From contig CM035413.1 of NCBI GenBank assembly GCA_020310875.1, positions 165,911,806 to 165,975,805 on the forward strand: 64,000 bases of DNA, read 5' to 3'. The notes below the pieces were generated by a model. The model made no database searches, was not told the origin of the DNA, and saw only the letters and a list, made by a program, of their open reading frames with translations. The translations under genes and the position numbers were made by a program. Source of the stretch: Ceratopteris richardii. Taxonomy: Eukaryota > Streptophyta > Polypodiopsida > Polypodiales > Pteridaceae. Positions 10,741 through 22,082 of this stretch are shown here, piece after piece; position 1 is the stretch's first letter; each line of letters begins with the position of its first letter.

Positions 10741-12258
10741 TATGCTTCATCAAAAGAAACAGGCTCATTCTCATCACACAGACTAGACGCAGCCATAGCA
10801 TAGCAATCTGATGCAAAGGAGGCACTATGAGAGCCTGAACGAGTATGATATGACAAAGGTGCATCTAATTTGCTATCACGCAAAGTTTGCACCAGCCATT
10901 TTGGCATAGTTTTTGCCTGCTCAATATCAGCTCTCTCATCAACAAGTGCATCATGTAAATCTGCATTAGAAATAGAATGATCTGCATCATCATATGAAAC
11001 CTGCAAAGGCTGAGAAGTTGCCTCATTAGGACCAGCACTAGACTGTCCACCTGTAAAAAGAGGCATCAACGTATCATACATGTCTTTGGAGCTAACAGAT
11101 GTCTCCTTAGTACATGAAAGCAATGGCTGAATAGCATCTTCCACAAAGACAACATCACGGCTAACCAGAATGCGTTTAGTCTGTGGATGATACAGACGAT
11201 AGCCTTTACTTTTAGAATTGTACCCAACAAAAATACATTTTACTGCCTTATCATCCAATTTTCTGCGATGTTGTTCAGGCACTAATGCATATGCCAAACA
11301 ACCAAAAACACGCAGATGAGCAACAGATGGCTTGTGGTCATGCCAAGCCTCATATGGAGTGATAGATTGCAGCACTTTAGTGGGACACCTGTTCAGTACA
11401 TATGCTGCACACATGACAGCCTCAAGCCAGAAACTATGTGGTAAAGCTTGACTCTTGACCATGCACCTCGCCATCTCTATGAGTGTATACGACACTGTAC
11501 ACTGGTTTTTTATCCTACGTTCAACCAGAAATGCATTAAAATCAGAAGACATATATCCCCCCCCCTCGATCAGAACGGAGGGTGCCCATTTTACATGCTG
11601 ACAGATTTTCAGCCAGAACCAAAAATTGTTTAAAGCACATGAACACTTCGGACGTTGCTTTGAGTGGATATACCCCAGCAAGCCTGGAAAAATCATCAAT
11701 GAAAGTCACGAAGTAAAGGTAATTCCCAAAAGAGGGTGTCTGCATAGGACCACAGACATCACTATGTACAAGCTACAATTTCTGCGTAGCCCGAATTGAA
11801 CCATCTTTTGGAAAGGAGGAACGCTGCATTTTGCCCAAAATACAGCCTTCACATGCATGTTTTCCAGGTGCCTCAAGCTTGGGCAAAGAAGACACCATAT
11901 CAGATTTCTACAGGCGTAGCAAACTAGCAAAATTCAGATGACCAAAGCGTGCATGCCAAAGCTTTGCATCTGACATAGCCTGAGAATCATGAACTACACA
12001 TGCCGAATCATTCACAGATCTTTCATAGTCTATGAGCTTATACAACCCACGACACAAAATCCCAAAAGCGATAATCACATCGCCATTTGATAGAACATGA
12101 ACTGTACACCTGTCATCAACGAATTTCACAACCAAGCCAATCTTGGCTAATGCAGAAACTGATAACAGATTCTTCTTGATCCCTGGCACAAATAAAGCAT
12201 CTGACAAGGTGAAAGAACTACCATCAGCAGTAGTCAGAATGATCTTACCAACTCCCAT
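10740..12258 (-). pseudogene. Copia C1 integrase region
   Basis: From high to low coordinates it shows LWHARFGHLNFASLL (zinc-binding region), FVTFIDDFSRLAGVYP, LRSDRGGG with the second catalytic Asp near 11570, and HSFWLEAVMCAAYVLNRCP followed by ITPYEAW. Frameshifts near 11550-11750 and 11930 break it. The copia-specific C-terminal stretch leads into RT. Confidence 0.88.
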
Positions 12259-12265
12259 AACAGGA

Positions 12266-13456
12266 TTAAGAGGAGTTGTTGGCGCATGTGACAGTATTCC
12301 CTATAGGGGCAGGCTCGAGTGAAGAGAAGAAACTGCGCTGCGAGGCAATATGTTTGGTCGCCCCACTGTCAAAGTACCAAACATCTGAGTCCACTGCAGA
12401 CATGCACTGCTCATGAGAAGATGGGTCAAAACTGCAAACAGTAGTAAACGCCCATTCTTCTTCCTGCACAAGATTAGCAGAGTCTGTTTTTGGTGTAGAG
12501 GTTTCTGCAACAACCATTCCAGCCTCCTTTTTCTTTGCCTCTTTTGCAACCAGTTTTGGACAGTTCTTTATGATATGATCATTCCCTTTACAGTACTTGC
12601 AAAACAATTTCTGCTTTTCTAATTTCTTCTCATCTTTATCCTGGTTCTTCGAATGCGGAGCATTTGCAGATTTCTGCTTACTAGTAGAAGAGCTCCATTT
12701 TCCTTTACCCTTCTGACTAGCCAGGAAAGCTTGATCTGCAACACGCATAATGGACCTGTTCTACCTGGACTGATCTTGCTGCAACATAACAGAGACTAAC
12801 TCCTCCAATGATAAGGCATTCGGATTGCCTTTCATCATCAACCGAAGAGTAGAAGCAAAACTCTGATATGAATCAGGAAGACCATTCAGAACGGTCTGCA
12901 CAAGTGAGCTATCTGGTATAACCTCATCAACAGAAATCAACTGTTCCTTCAAGTCTTTGATCTTCATTAGGAAACTGTCCATAGAATCACCTTCATTCAT
13001 GTGCTCACTCTCCAACTGTTTTCGGAGGTAAGCAACACGAGCCTCATTCCTTGCTTGGTACAATGTGGTAAGTGTATCCCAAGCATCCCTAGCTGTTCTA
13101 CATGAGCGAATATGAGGAATAATGGCACATTTGACAGACAAAGCTATCAATGCATGTGCCTGGGCATCTGTGCCATCCCAACATATTTGCTCTATAGTAG
13201 GTGCAATAGAAACAACAGCACGAACAGGAATCTGTAGAATATCATCTTCGACACCATCTTCATCAGCTCCAGCACCTGTATTTGCAGTACCTGTCATTAC
13301 AGGTGTAACAGGACGTCTTTCAACACCCTGCACAATGTTCCACAATCCTTTTGCAACCAAAACATGTCGCATCATATAAGCCCATAATGGGTAGTTGGTA
13401 CCATCCAACTTATCCTCAACAGCCAACATACGGAATACATCACTGCTTTCAGCCAT
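12266..13456 (-). pseudogene. Copia C1 Gag and protease, one in-frame stop
   Basis: The Gag starts MAESSDVFRML with the UBN2-type signature DGTNYPLWAYMM. It runs 231 codons to a single TAG at 12761-12763. The same frame then continues with an intact CCHC knuckle, FCKYCKGNDHIIKNC, near 12560-12605. The retropepsin motif WYFDSGATKH lies near 12350-12375. A further stop at 12266-12268 precedes a shifted frame. The single stop may be a decay mutation; readthrough cannot be judged. Confidence 0.88.
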
Positions 13457-13796
13457 GGCTGGTGACTAAAATACCTTGATGCAGAAAATTGACTGTATCT
13501 CAAAAAGTGGAACAGAACTGCCCAGACGAGTTCTGCTAGACGTGTAGCAGACTTCGAGAATCTTAAACTGGCGAACAAAAACTGGTATATATCTTTGGCA
13601 CAAAAAGATGAAATAGCCTGCACAAGCGCTACAATAGTGCGTTCGGAGGCCGAAACGAGCTCAGATCGCGATTTTGGCACCACATAGCGAAGCTGTTTTG
13701 ATCTCGGAAACACGCTGAGTATGCTCAGCAAAATTCGTGCGATTTTGAGACTGCAAACGGAGGAATGTCGACGGCACCCTAGATAAAGCGATGACT

Positions 13797-13811
13797 TGCT
13801 CTGATACCAAT
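13797..13811 (-). other. Copia C1 primer-binding site
   Basis: On the minus strand it reads ATTGGTATCAGAGCA, matching the initiator-Met tRNA 3' end used by many plant copia elements. It lies directly inside the 5' LTR. The same sequence follows the C2 5' LTR at 21765-21786. Confidence 0.88.
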
Positions 13812-14042
13812 TGTTGGAGATAGATGTCTGCGGAAGCACGCGAACAACACAAGGAAGAAGAAGAAGCTTGGAGCACAAACACACAATACTGAATGTATTA
13901 CCAGAGAATGTACAAAGATAAGTAGTCCGTTAGAGCAATAGGCGTATATACAAGCCAGGGGAAAAAAACCTCCTAAAGAGGGAAAAAAGTGCCTCGGCGG
14001 TCCTAGTGTGTTCACACACATCACTACCTAAATATATCAACA
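13812..14042 (-). repeat. Copia C1 5' LTR (231 bp)
   Basis: Partner of the LTR at 8097-8327, with the same TGTTGG...CAACA ends and about seven differences. It is followed by ATTTC, close to the ATTTT before the other LTR. Gypsy-1 resumes at 14043. Confidence 0.92.
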
Positions 14043-14360
14043 ATTTCCACTAGTGGTGCAGTTCAATTGGCCACTCTAGAAGGTGACATCTTGCCAAACT
14101 ATATTAGTGGATGTAGAGTCAAGCTGTATCAAGAACCTCTTATAGAGGATATGTTAATAAGTCTCAACACTGCCAAGAAATGAAAAGAAGAAGAGTTAAG
14201 GGTTAGAGAAGAAGCACAGGCAGAGGCCAGAGAGTGCATTAGGAAAAATAAGTTACGGTGAGTAGGCCTAGATGTCAATGCAAAAGCCCCATGATATCAT
14301 ATGGCCATGTGCCAGACATCAAGTGTGAATGCTTCTTGAATTATCTATCGACGTCCCTTT

Positions 14361-14861
14361 GTGACCATAGAGGTAGGACAAGGAAATAATGTAAGGACTG
14401 TGAGAGCATTGATTGACTCAGGTGTAGCAAATAGCGTAGTCAGACTCTCATACTGCGAAGATCTTCAATTGAACATCAATCCCATAGAGGCCTGTCTGAT
14501 AGGTCTAGCAGGTGTGGAAACTCTTTTTTTGGGTGATGTGGAGCTTCCCATCTATCTTCAAGATGTCCCAATGAGAGTAAAAATGCTATTATGTCAAGAT
14601 GAGGATCTTACAGAACCACCTGTCTTGGGTCAAGATTGGATCTATGACCATGTAGTCAACTTAAACCTCAGAATTCAACTTCAAGTTTGGGTACATGACC
14701 AATGCATTACAATAGAATTACAGAAGTGCATGCTCACAAATCTAGGTGTCACACATTCTCTTAGTTCTTCTAAGACTAACTTTATAGAAGGAGATGTTGT
14801 ATGCATCAAAGGCTCTATGATGCAGAAGGAGTCAATCATGGAAGAACAGGCTCGAAGGTGA
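14361..14861 (+). pseudogene. Gypsy-1 retropepsin-like protease
   Basis: A 166-codon frame carries VRALIDSGVANSVVRLSYC, the aspartic protease DSG motif near 14410-14425. The downstream CQDEDLTEPPVLGQDWIYDH block gives the second half of a retropepsin fold. The last block recurs at 32471-32848 on the minus strand. The protease would mature the Gag particle. The frame ends at 14861, but similar sequence continues in broken form into the spacer. Confidence 0.8.
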
Positions 14862-15752
14862 GTGGATCTATCTTCTTCTTCAAAGACTAATGTAGCCACA
14901 CTAGTTCCACCATAAAGGAAAGCACAATAGTTCAAGAAAACTGCTATATCAAATAGGACACCATTCAACAAGAAAGCAGTTTCGGGCATGAAGCAGACCG
15001 GGGTACAAAAAGGAGGACAACAACCGGTTTTGCCCCCACAATTCCCATCTTGGCAAGCCAACCAGGCCAAAAGACGAACGAAGAAACTAGGGCAAGCTCA
15101 ACCACAAGATATCTAACAAGTTTGGGTACCTAAGAATTAGCTGCAGCTCAACAAGGACAATCACAAATATGGGTACCCAAGGAGCTCTTACATACACAAC
15201 AACCTATGCTCTCCCACATGAGAAAAGTCTCAACAAAGAAGCCATCACCTCTTCGATAATAATAAGAAGAAAAACATAAAAAATATGGGTTTGGAAGCCA
15301 AAATCACCAGTAGCACCCACAGAACTGGAGCACCAACCACGAGGGCTACAAAATTTAAGCAACCACTCAAAGATGAAGAAGTCAAAAGTGACCTGTACGC
15401 AGCCCCGCACAGTTCTAAAATGGATCCCTACAAGGCGGAACGGTCAATTGTCACTCGGGGATCCAATGGATACCTCCACTAAAGGCCACATCATCTTTTG
15501 CAAGAAACATTGAAAGCCTCGACATGCGACAACCATGTGCCTTTGGCATAACCTTGTCTTTTGCACCATTCAGGTCATGCATTTCCAAAGTATGCATTAA
15601 TATAGGGCTACATCACATGGCCATGCATAGACACAATTGTGAATCCCAGGCACAGGAGACACATTTGTCATAAGTAACATACTTTATTGATATTAACATC
15701 TTTCTTTTTGTTTTGTGCCAATAATAAAAAAAAAGGATAAAAAAAAGAGCTT
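14862..15752 (+). other. Gypsy-1 spacer after protease, low-complexity basic and Gln-rich
   Basis: Degenerate coding-like sequence includes DLSSSSKTNVAT, QVWVPK-type repeats (WVPKEL near 15175) and KFKQPLKDEEVKSDLYA near 15350-15390. Homologous segments occur on the minus strand at 31920-32470 and 43800-44490. The region has many stops and no domain I can name. It ends at the start of the Argonaute fragment. Confidence 0.6.
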
Positions 15753-16202
15753 GTTCCCAGGTTTGGGTCATGGAACATGAATGAGTCATGCTTAGTTGAA
15801 GGTGGAATCATTGATGATTGGGCATTTATCAGTTTGGATAGAAGTGTATCTCGGTTAGCAAATGATATTATTTTTGCCTTATCTAGGAGATGTCAAGAAC
15901 TTGGCATGAACATGGCATCCACAACTATTGTTCTCCCATACCATGGTAGGAGGGAAGAGCTTGAAGGTCCGCAACTTGATTGATGCTTAACTGTTGTATG
16001 TACGAAAGCATCCAAGGAGATATCTGCAAGGGGTAGTTCTGGTACCCTACAAATCCTTATATGTATACTAGGTGAGAAGACTCCTGCTTATGGTGAGCTA
16101 AAGCGAATATGTGAAACTAAGCTTGGTGTAGTTACCCAATGCTATTTGTCAAGGAATGTTAAGAAATTCAATTCTCAGTATTTGGAAAATGTTGCTTTGA
16201 AG
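15753..16202 (+). pseudogene. AGO-like: Captured Argonaute (PIWI-domain) fragment inside gypsy-1
   Basis: Translation gives a WNMNESCLVEGG block, then NDIIFALSRRCQELGMN. After a TGA stop at 15981-15983 it continues through LQILICILGEKTPAYGELKR and ICETKLGVVTQCYLSRNV to QYLENVALK. These blocks follow the order of the start of the PIWI domain of plant Argonautes (compare GDLKRICETELG and KQYxANVALK). The fragment is about 450 bp, lacks the catalytic region beyond the first third of PIWI and is not functional. The sister gypsy element at 31500-31630 has no such insert at the corresponding position, so this is a secondary acquisition. Confidence 0.85.
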
Positions 16203-16865
16203 AGAGGGGACACGACCAGGTGCTTGAAGAGTCTCACCAATGGACCATCAACAAGGGCATTCATCGACAATGATAGACTAGCCCATGGTCCATCAGAATG
16301 TGGAGTGTACAATATGAAGAGATGAACATCAATCGACCATTCACCATGGTAAGACTCCTTACTTTGGCAACAACATGACCATGATAGATTAGGGAACCTC
16401 TTCATTAGCATACCCTTGAGCACTTAGCTCAAGACGTAAAATTTTTGTACCATACTTCTTCCAATGCATTTTCCAAGTAAGCATGCATAGGGCCACATTA
16501 CAAGGTTGCACACAAAGCACATCTTTTCTTCAACCCATGCACTAACACAATTACCCATCATTCACTATGGGTTATGAGTACTTGGCATAACTACTATGAA
16601 CATCATCTTTGGAAGATCTAGAGGACATCTGTGGACAACATCAATACCTAGGAGGCAATTCGAAGCCAACAGTTGCTCCAACTCAACCTTGACAACCTCT
16701 CTTGAGCCACAAGGAGTTTTTTCAAGCTCACAATGACACACTCTTGCCGGAATCCAAAGAAGAAGCACATACAAAGGATGGACACTACCTCTCAAAGCAC
16801 TGCATGGAACAACCACTACAACAAGGGTCTTTTAGGGAAGACAAACTCGAGAGGTGGGGGGGGAG
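16203..16865 (+). other. Gypsy-1 3' untranslated region and polypurine tract
   Basis: No ORF with recognisable homology. Parts recur in reverse at 31200-31500 in gypsy-2, which supports membership of the element. The tract GAGGTGGGGGGGGAG at 16851-16865 touches the LTR start and would prime plus-strand synthesis. Confidence 0.7.
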
Positions 16866-17779
16866 TGTTGGAACTCAAGGTCAAGCACAAGGCAAAGGAA
16901 TGTTTCAAAGAAGTGGACACACAAGAAGAGGAGCAAGTAGGGAGCTCCAAGAAGTGTATGTCAAATGTTCAGAAGAATCCCCTACAAAAACAGTGATTTT
17001 GATAATTCAAACCATTGTAAATATCATTTCACTAGTTTTGGAACTCAAGGTCAAGCACAAGGCAAAGGAATGCTTCAAAGAAGTGGACACATAAGAAGAG
17101 GAGCATGTAGGGAGCTCCAAGAAGTGTATGTCAAATGTTTAGAAGAATCTCCTACAAAAACAATGATTTTGATCACTCGAACCATTGTAAATATCATTTT
17201 ACCTTTTTGTAACTCCATTTTGCTCAAGCCAAGGAGTTCTTGAGCTTGAAGAGTATTAGAAGCATCATCCTACCAATTTTCATAATTTTTAGACTCCGCT
17301 TGAGTTCTCAAATAAGCCTTGGAACCTAATTTTTAACTAGGCCAGGCACTAGGTCTTGATAGGGCCAAAACTAGTAAAAGAACTATAAAAAGAGCTAGAG
17401 AGCTCATTTTTGGGGTTAGCTTGTTAGAGAGTTAGATTGTTGTAGATTTGAGCTTTTATAAGAGAACTCTTTTGTAATCGAAGCCGTCCATTGTTCCTCT
17501 CTTTGATCTTGCCTTGTGTGCATGTGTGCGCATGCTAGTGTGATTCTCACTCACACATTTGTGCCTTCACATGCTCGTGGTCTTCATACCAGTTTTCACA
17601 TCTCCACGGATTGACAAGTAAAGGATGTGGTGCTTACACGTGAGCTACATCCACCAAAGTGTGAATTCTTGGGATGCGTCTGTGGATTTGTGCAAGTGCA
17701 AGGGTCGGCTACACTGTGCTATACTCGTATTCCAAAAAAACCGACTTTATGAGACCATCGTGATGGTCCGACACCAACA
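16866..17779 (+). repeat. Gypsy-1 3' LTR (914 bp) with internal 170-bp duplication
   Basis: It starts TGTTGGAACTC after the polypurine tract and ends CACCAACA. The first 170 bp are directly repeated (GAACTCAAGG at 16871 and 17041). A TATA box, ACTATAAAAAGAGC, lies near 17379-17392. Related LTRs in minus orientation are at 18150-18809, 30201-30822 and, as a tandem array, 48780-52398. Confidence 0.82.
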
Positions 17780-18122
17780 ATAGATCTGATAGAAAATGCA
17801 AATTTTTACCTTTTTTGGCTTCCCTGCTATACTAGAGTGCTTTACCTGCAAGAAAACTAAAAGACGCACGCATACATGCAAGTTCAATAGCTCTCTCTCT
17901 CTCTCGCATGTGCAAATGAGGAAATTGGGGAGAAATAGGTGGATATGGTGAATTTTTTGAGTTTTTTGGAGTGGAAGAAGATGATACGGTGATGAAGGGG
18001 AAGTATAGGGGAGATGAAAACCACTAAAAACTACACAAAAACAACAAAAAAGAAACAAAATAATTACCTTCCAACACCGATTCTTGCTATACTCTTACCA
18101 TCAAGTGTTCATCCTAGAACTC
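17780..18122 (-). other. Leader of a truncated minus-strand gypsy element
   Basis: It sits on the internal side of the primer site at 18123-18142 and so would be the 5' untranslated leader of a minus-strand gypsy element. It is cut short by the gypsy-1 LTR. No coding feature is convincing; the 103-codon minus frame here looks accidental. Confidence 0.5.
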
Positions 18123-18142
18123 GATCCCCGGCAACGATGCCA
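18123..18142 (-). other. Gypsy primer-binding site
   Basis: On the minus strand it reads TGGCATCGTTGCCGGGGATC. This is close to the TGGCGCCGTTGCCGGGG sites common in plant Tat/Athila-type gypsy elements. It lies seven bases inside the LTR end at 18150. Confidence 0.8.
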
Positions 18143-18149
18143 GATTTGG

Positions 18150-18809
18150 TGTTGCTCTTGCACAATGGTAAGTACCACATTAAGAAGCTCCACCTCCTTA
18201 ATGTCAATCCCTGGAAGAGATACGAGTGATATGAATATCGCGAATGTAAGAAGTAGTGAGAGTGAAGATGAGAAGCATGAAGATGCACACACACACACAC
18301 ACACAAGGAGGAGACAAGCAATACACAATGGAAGGTAGAAAGTAAATTCTATTGCTCAATAACACTATTATAACCCTCAATCTAGCTCAAATCTCACACT
18401 AACCAACACAAACCCCCCTCAAAAATGAGCTCTCTAGCTCTTTTTATAGATTGTAGACTAGTTTTGACCGGTTTCACATCTAGTGACCATCATACTTAAA
18501 AAATAGGTTCTAGGGATCATTTGGAAGTCTAAACGAGATCTAAAAATTACCAAAATTTGTATGTTCATTCTACCTAAGCTCCTCAAGCTTGAGGACTCCT
18601 CCGCTTGCACAAAATGGAGCTATTAAATACAAAAGTGGGTGTTTTATGATACATATATTACAAAAGTGATGAAAATCACTCTTTAGAGTTTTGAGAAAGT
18701 AATATGAAGTATATTTATTTGAAAAAAATGACTGTCTACCTCCCCACGACTCTTCGTAGTCCACCTCTACATACTTCCTCTGTGTCTATGCCTTTGGCTA
18801 CCACCAACG
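18150..18809 (-). repeat. Gypsy 5' LTR (about 660 bp)
   Basis: Same family as the gypsy-1 LTR, inverted. It contains a long CA run (18283-18304), the block GAGCTCTCTAGCTCTTTTTATA near 18428-18449 (a TATA box on the minus strand) and the shared CTCAAGCTTGAGGACTCCTC. It ends CCAACG, one base from the expected CCAACA. Confidence 0.75.
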
Positions 18810-18814
18810 GTTGG

Positions 18815-19235
18815 AATATGTGTTGTTGCAGCTACAAATGATGAAAATGTAGCTAATGTAGATGGTGTTGAGGATATTGTAGGTTCTACTTGTAGTATAG
18901 TTCCTATTTACAATCCTCTTGCAATTCCTATTTTGATCATGTCATGTACATCAGTATGATCCCTAAGCACTGTAAGAAACTTTTATGGTATGGTAGAGAT
19001 GCATAGACACATGTAATGATTGCTTTGTTTCATGCCATTATCCCTCATATTCACTCATGAAAGAAAACTAAGGATGATTGGGATACACTTGACACATCAC
19101 ATTGGGCAAGAAATGAGGCTCAATTGCTTACCTTAAAAAATAATTGAAGAATGAGAATATGAATGAAGGTGATTCTATGGAAAACAAGTCAAAATGAATG
19201 AGAACTATGTCAATAAAAGAGAACTTGTACATAAA
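18815..19235 (+). pseudogene. Copia Gag relic
   Basis: Degenerate sequence parallels the C-family Gag at 22250-22560. It includes a VDGVEDIVG block, a HYPHIHS-like block near 19030-19050 (compare IIPHIHSC) and GATTGGGATACACTTGAC near 19076-19093. The last block ATGAATGAAGGTGATTCTATGG (19158-19179) matches the C2 copy almost exactly. It is a small leftover of another copia insertion. Confidence 0.7.
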
Positions 19236-19599
19236 AAATCAAGCAAATTGTTGATTGTTTTTGAAAACCCTTTAGACTAGTATACATAGTTTTTGAAAGT
19301 CAAAGAAAAAGTTTTTTTTAAAAAAATATTTTTTGACATTTTTGAGTATCAAAATGTAATAAAATATGTTTTTTCTAGCACATTTACATGTGCAGATTGT
19401 ATATTCAAATTATGAAAGAGAATAAAAAATGCATATAGAATCAGCAATCTAAACATATTTACAAAATAGGCTTTCAAGCTTTGGTTCAAATATATTACAT
19501 AACACGATTTTGTCACATGAAGTGATTTGCACCATTTGCATAAATACTAAAAATATCATATATTTTCATATCAAGCCAACATTTTCTTCATCTATATCT
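19236..19599 (-). other. 3' flank of the old gene A copy
   Basis: AT-rich. Read on the minus strand, GATATTTTTAGTATTTATGC near 19565-19545 resembles GACATTTTTAGTGCTTATG just after the gene A stop at 61738-61756. This suggests that the homology between the two units extends into the 3' flank. No ORF is present. Confidence 0.5.
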
Positions 19600-21345
19600 G
19601 TGCCCCTCATTGATATGATGAATGCGTTTCACTTTCAAACTATTGTGAGTGCTCTTCTTATTCTTTTCTAGCAATATGAGCCTTCTCTTCATCTAAGTAC
19701 ATACCAAGTTCAACGGGATCAAGCATGGAGCTTCTTGTTTGCCTCTGATTACCTATCTCATGTAGATCTGAAAGTTTTTCTTTATTGAATTGATGGTTGG
19801 TTTCCTCAAGTGCCCTATTTTGGATAAGAAAAATCATAGACGAGTATATCTAGCTCATCAATTTTAAGAGATGTACTCAAAATAATTCTTCCTCTTCAAA
19901 CCTATTTGTTTGGTATCACATACCATTTCTAAAGTGCACTTGCATGTGAATGAATTACTTCCTTTTGTATGATACCACTGAATTGTTATTCTATCTTGAT
20001 CTCTATCCTTAATGACATCTAGAACTTTTGCAATCCAAAATGGTTTGATATATTAATCATCCTCAATAAGGACTAAAATAAGTGCTCAAACATTATTTCC
20101 TTCAAATTTCCATGCTAGTGAGCTTTTTGGTCATCATTGTCCCTACATAGATATTTGTTTCTGGTGGATGTATTAAGCTTTGGAGTGTATCTACATTGCA
20201 TGTTTGGTCCACGTCCAACCTTTGTGTGCTACCATGTGAATGGAATGTCAATAGGCCCATATTTTGCAACGTAATTATTTATAATATTTTCATGATGGAT
20301 TCAAAAATCAACCCACCAAGATACATCTTGATTCCCATCATATTTCTTAGCATGATCAATATGCCTCCTCTTTTCCATGAGTGTATGCATCCACCTTTTA
20401 CTTTTCTCAACTATGTTTCCCATTTTTCAATATTGATTTTATCTTCACATGATAATTTTTTTACACCATATAATATCAAATTAGGGACATGCAATGAAAA
20501 TCTACATTCATCCTAAGGCTCCCACCCACCAGAAGATGAACATTTCTTTGCTAATAAAAGATTTATGTCATCATGCCTCCTCATCAAGAATACATGGTTG
20601 AAACTAATACTGTTCAATTGTGCTAAAAATTCACTATTATTAGATTCAACACTTGTTGTGCAAAACTGCTTGAAGTTGTAAATTTGTGTAAGATGTTGAA
20701 CTTTCCACTTAGGAGTATAAGCTTTAGAAATCAAAATATACAAAGCTAGTAGAGTAAATGCATTATCCCATGAAAATATTTAGAGAAAATAGTGAACATT
20801 TGATTGATGTGATTATGAGGATGACCAAACAAAAAAAAATGATCTTAACTTTCTCAAACACATTCTTTTTATCAACAAGCATGCATAAATATCAAGAGAC
20901 TATAGAATTCTTATTCTCTCTCATGGTGTTATCAAGCTAAAAATAAAGAGTTGGTGGTAGATGACCCTATCATGAAGACATAAATCTATGAAGCACAATG
21001 ATAATGAGGTTTGGTTCATTATGATCATTAGCACATGCGAAGAAAACCTTAGACTTTACATTTCCATTGTATAATAACACATCTATCAAATGTATTTCTA
21101 CAAGGAATTCATCTACAATATCCTTAGGAAGGCATGGAAAATGGGGCATATATGCATTTTTTTGATCCATACCATCAATCAATAAACACATATAACATTC
21201 TAGATATTTGAGTGCCTTACCTCTATGATGAATTATCTTTTTCTTTCCCAAAGCTTGAATTTCACAATGTTCATTGAGAAGAATTTTACAATTATCGTTT
21301 TTTAATACTTTTGTGGCCCCTTTTGACATGTCTTCAAAGTGGTTT
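19600..21345 (-). pseudogene. A': decayed copy of transposase-like gene A, C-terminal two thirds
   Basis: Minus-strand blocks match gene A in order. IIHHRGKALKYLECYMCLLI and DGMDQKNAYMPHFPCLPKDI lie at 21240-21130. LDNTMRENKN is near 20930. GHPHNHINQMF is near 20830, with the third acidic residue of the motif now Asn. AYTPKWKVQHLTQIYNFKQF is at 20725-20660, and a DPVELGMYLDEE tail near 19700. Stops and frameshifts are many. The N-terminal third is missing: homology starts at the VCATLKN position of gene A and abuts B' at about 21345. There is no trace of introns, as in gene A. Confidence 0.88.
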
Positions 21346-21535
21346 CGATTTATAGATGGCCTTACAAAGTTTGGGACAAAAAAATATCCTAAACTTCAAA
21401 GAAAACTCTTGATTGAAGTGGGTATAGCAATTGATAAAAGCTTAAAGTCAAATACCCTTAGAAAGATTGACCATTGGTTCCAACTTGCATTTAGAAGAGG
21501 GGAAGTATGGGATCTTCATGATTGAATCTTTTACA

Positions 21536-21764
21536 TGTTGATATATTTAGGTAGTGATGTGTGTGAACACTCTAGGATCATCGGGTAATTTTTTCCCTCT
21601 TTAGGAGGTTTTTTTCCCCCGACTTGTATTTACGCGTATTACCCTAATGGGCTACTTATCTTTGTACATTCTCTAGTAATACATTCAGTATTGTGTGTTG
21701 TGCTCCAAGCTTCTTCTTCTTCCTTGTGTTGTTCGCATGCCTTTGTAGATGTCTAACTCCAACA
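21536..21764 (+). repeat. Copia C2 5' LTR (229 bp)
   Basis: Starts TGTTGATATATTTAGG, ends CTAACTCCAACA, and is followed within a few bases by the primer site ATTGGTATCAGAGCAG at 21772-21787. Confidence 0.93.
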
Positions 21765-22082
21765 ATTGACAATTGGTATCAGAGCAGGTAACCGCTTCAT
21801 CTGGGGCATTGTCAACACCTCTCGGATTGCAGTCTCAGAATCGCACGAATTTTGGTGATCATACTCAACGTTTTTTCAAGCTTGTTTTGGCCTTCAAACA
21901 CACTATCACAGCGCTTGTGTAGGCTATTTCGTCTTTTTGTGCCAAAGGTATATACCTATTTTGGTTTGCCAGTATAAGCGTCTCAAAGTCTGATAAAGGT
22001 TTAGTAGACTTGTGTGGGCAGTTTCGTTCAACTTTTTGAGATATAGTCAATTTTTTGCATCAAGGTATTTTAGTCATCGACC

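Larger units (their letters stand above)
8097..14042 (-). mobile_element. Copia C1: near-complete copia element nested in gypsy-1
   Basis: Two 231-bp LTRs flank a minus-strand internal region with primer site, Gag, protease, integrase, RT and RNase H. By eye the LTRs differ at about seven positions, indicating a fairly recent insertion. The flanking 5-mers ATTTT (8092-8096) and ATTTC (14043-14047) look like a target duplication with one change. The insertion separates the gypsy-1 Gag and protease regions. A solo LTR interrupts its RNase H at 8797-9617. A few stops make it non-functional as it stands. Confidence 0.92.
6715..17779 (+). mobile_element. Gypsy-1: Gag-protease-only gypsy element, split by copia C1
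   Basis: The element runs 6715-8096 and resumes at 14043, with copia C1 between. In order it has an upstream ORF, Gag, retropepsin, a low-complexity spacer, a captured Argonaute fragment, a polypurine tract (16852-16865) and a 3' LTR. No reverse transcriptase, RNase H or integrase lies between protease and polypurine tract, so it looks non-autonomous and of Gag-only type. The second copy at 30201-32848 has the same protease-to-LTR organisation without pol. The 5' LTR is not visible. Confidence 0.8.

Noticed and set aside
17747-18058. 103-codon minus-strand frame with hydrophobic and CERERE segments
   Set aside because: It lies in the leader between a gypsy primer site and another LTR, and composition bias explains it. 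No homology is evident.
18101-18338. Several overlapping small frames on both strands
   Set aside because: They cross the CA microsatellite of a gypsy LTR.
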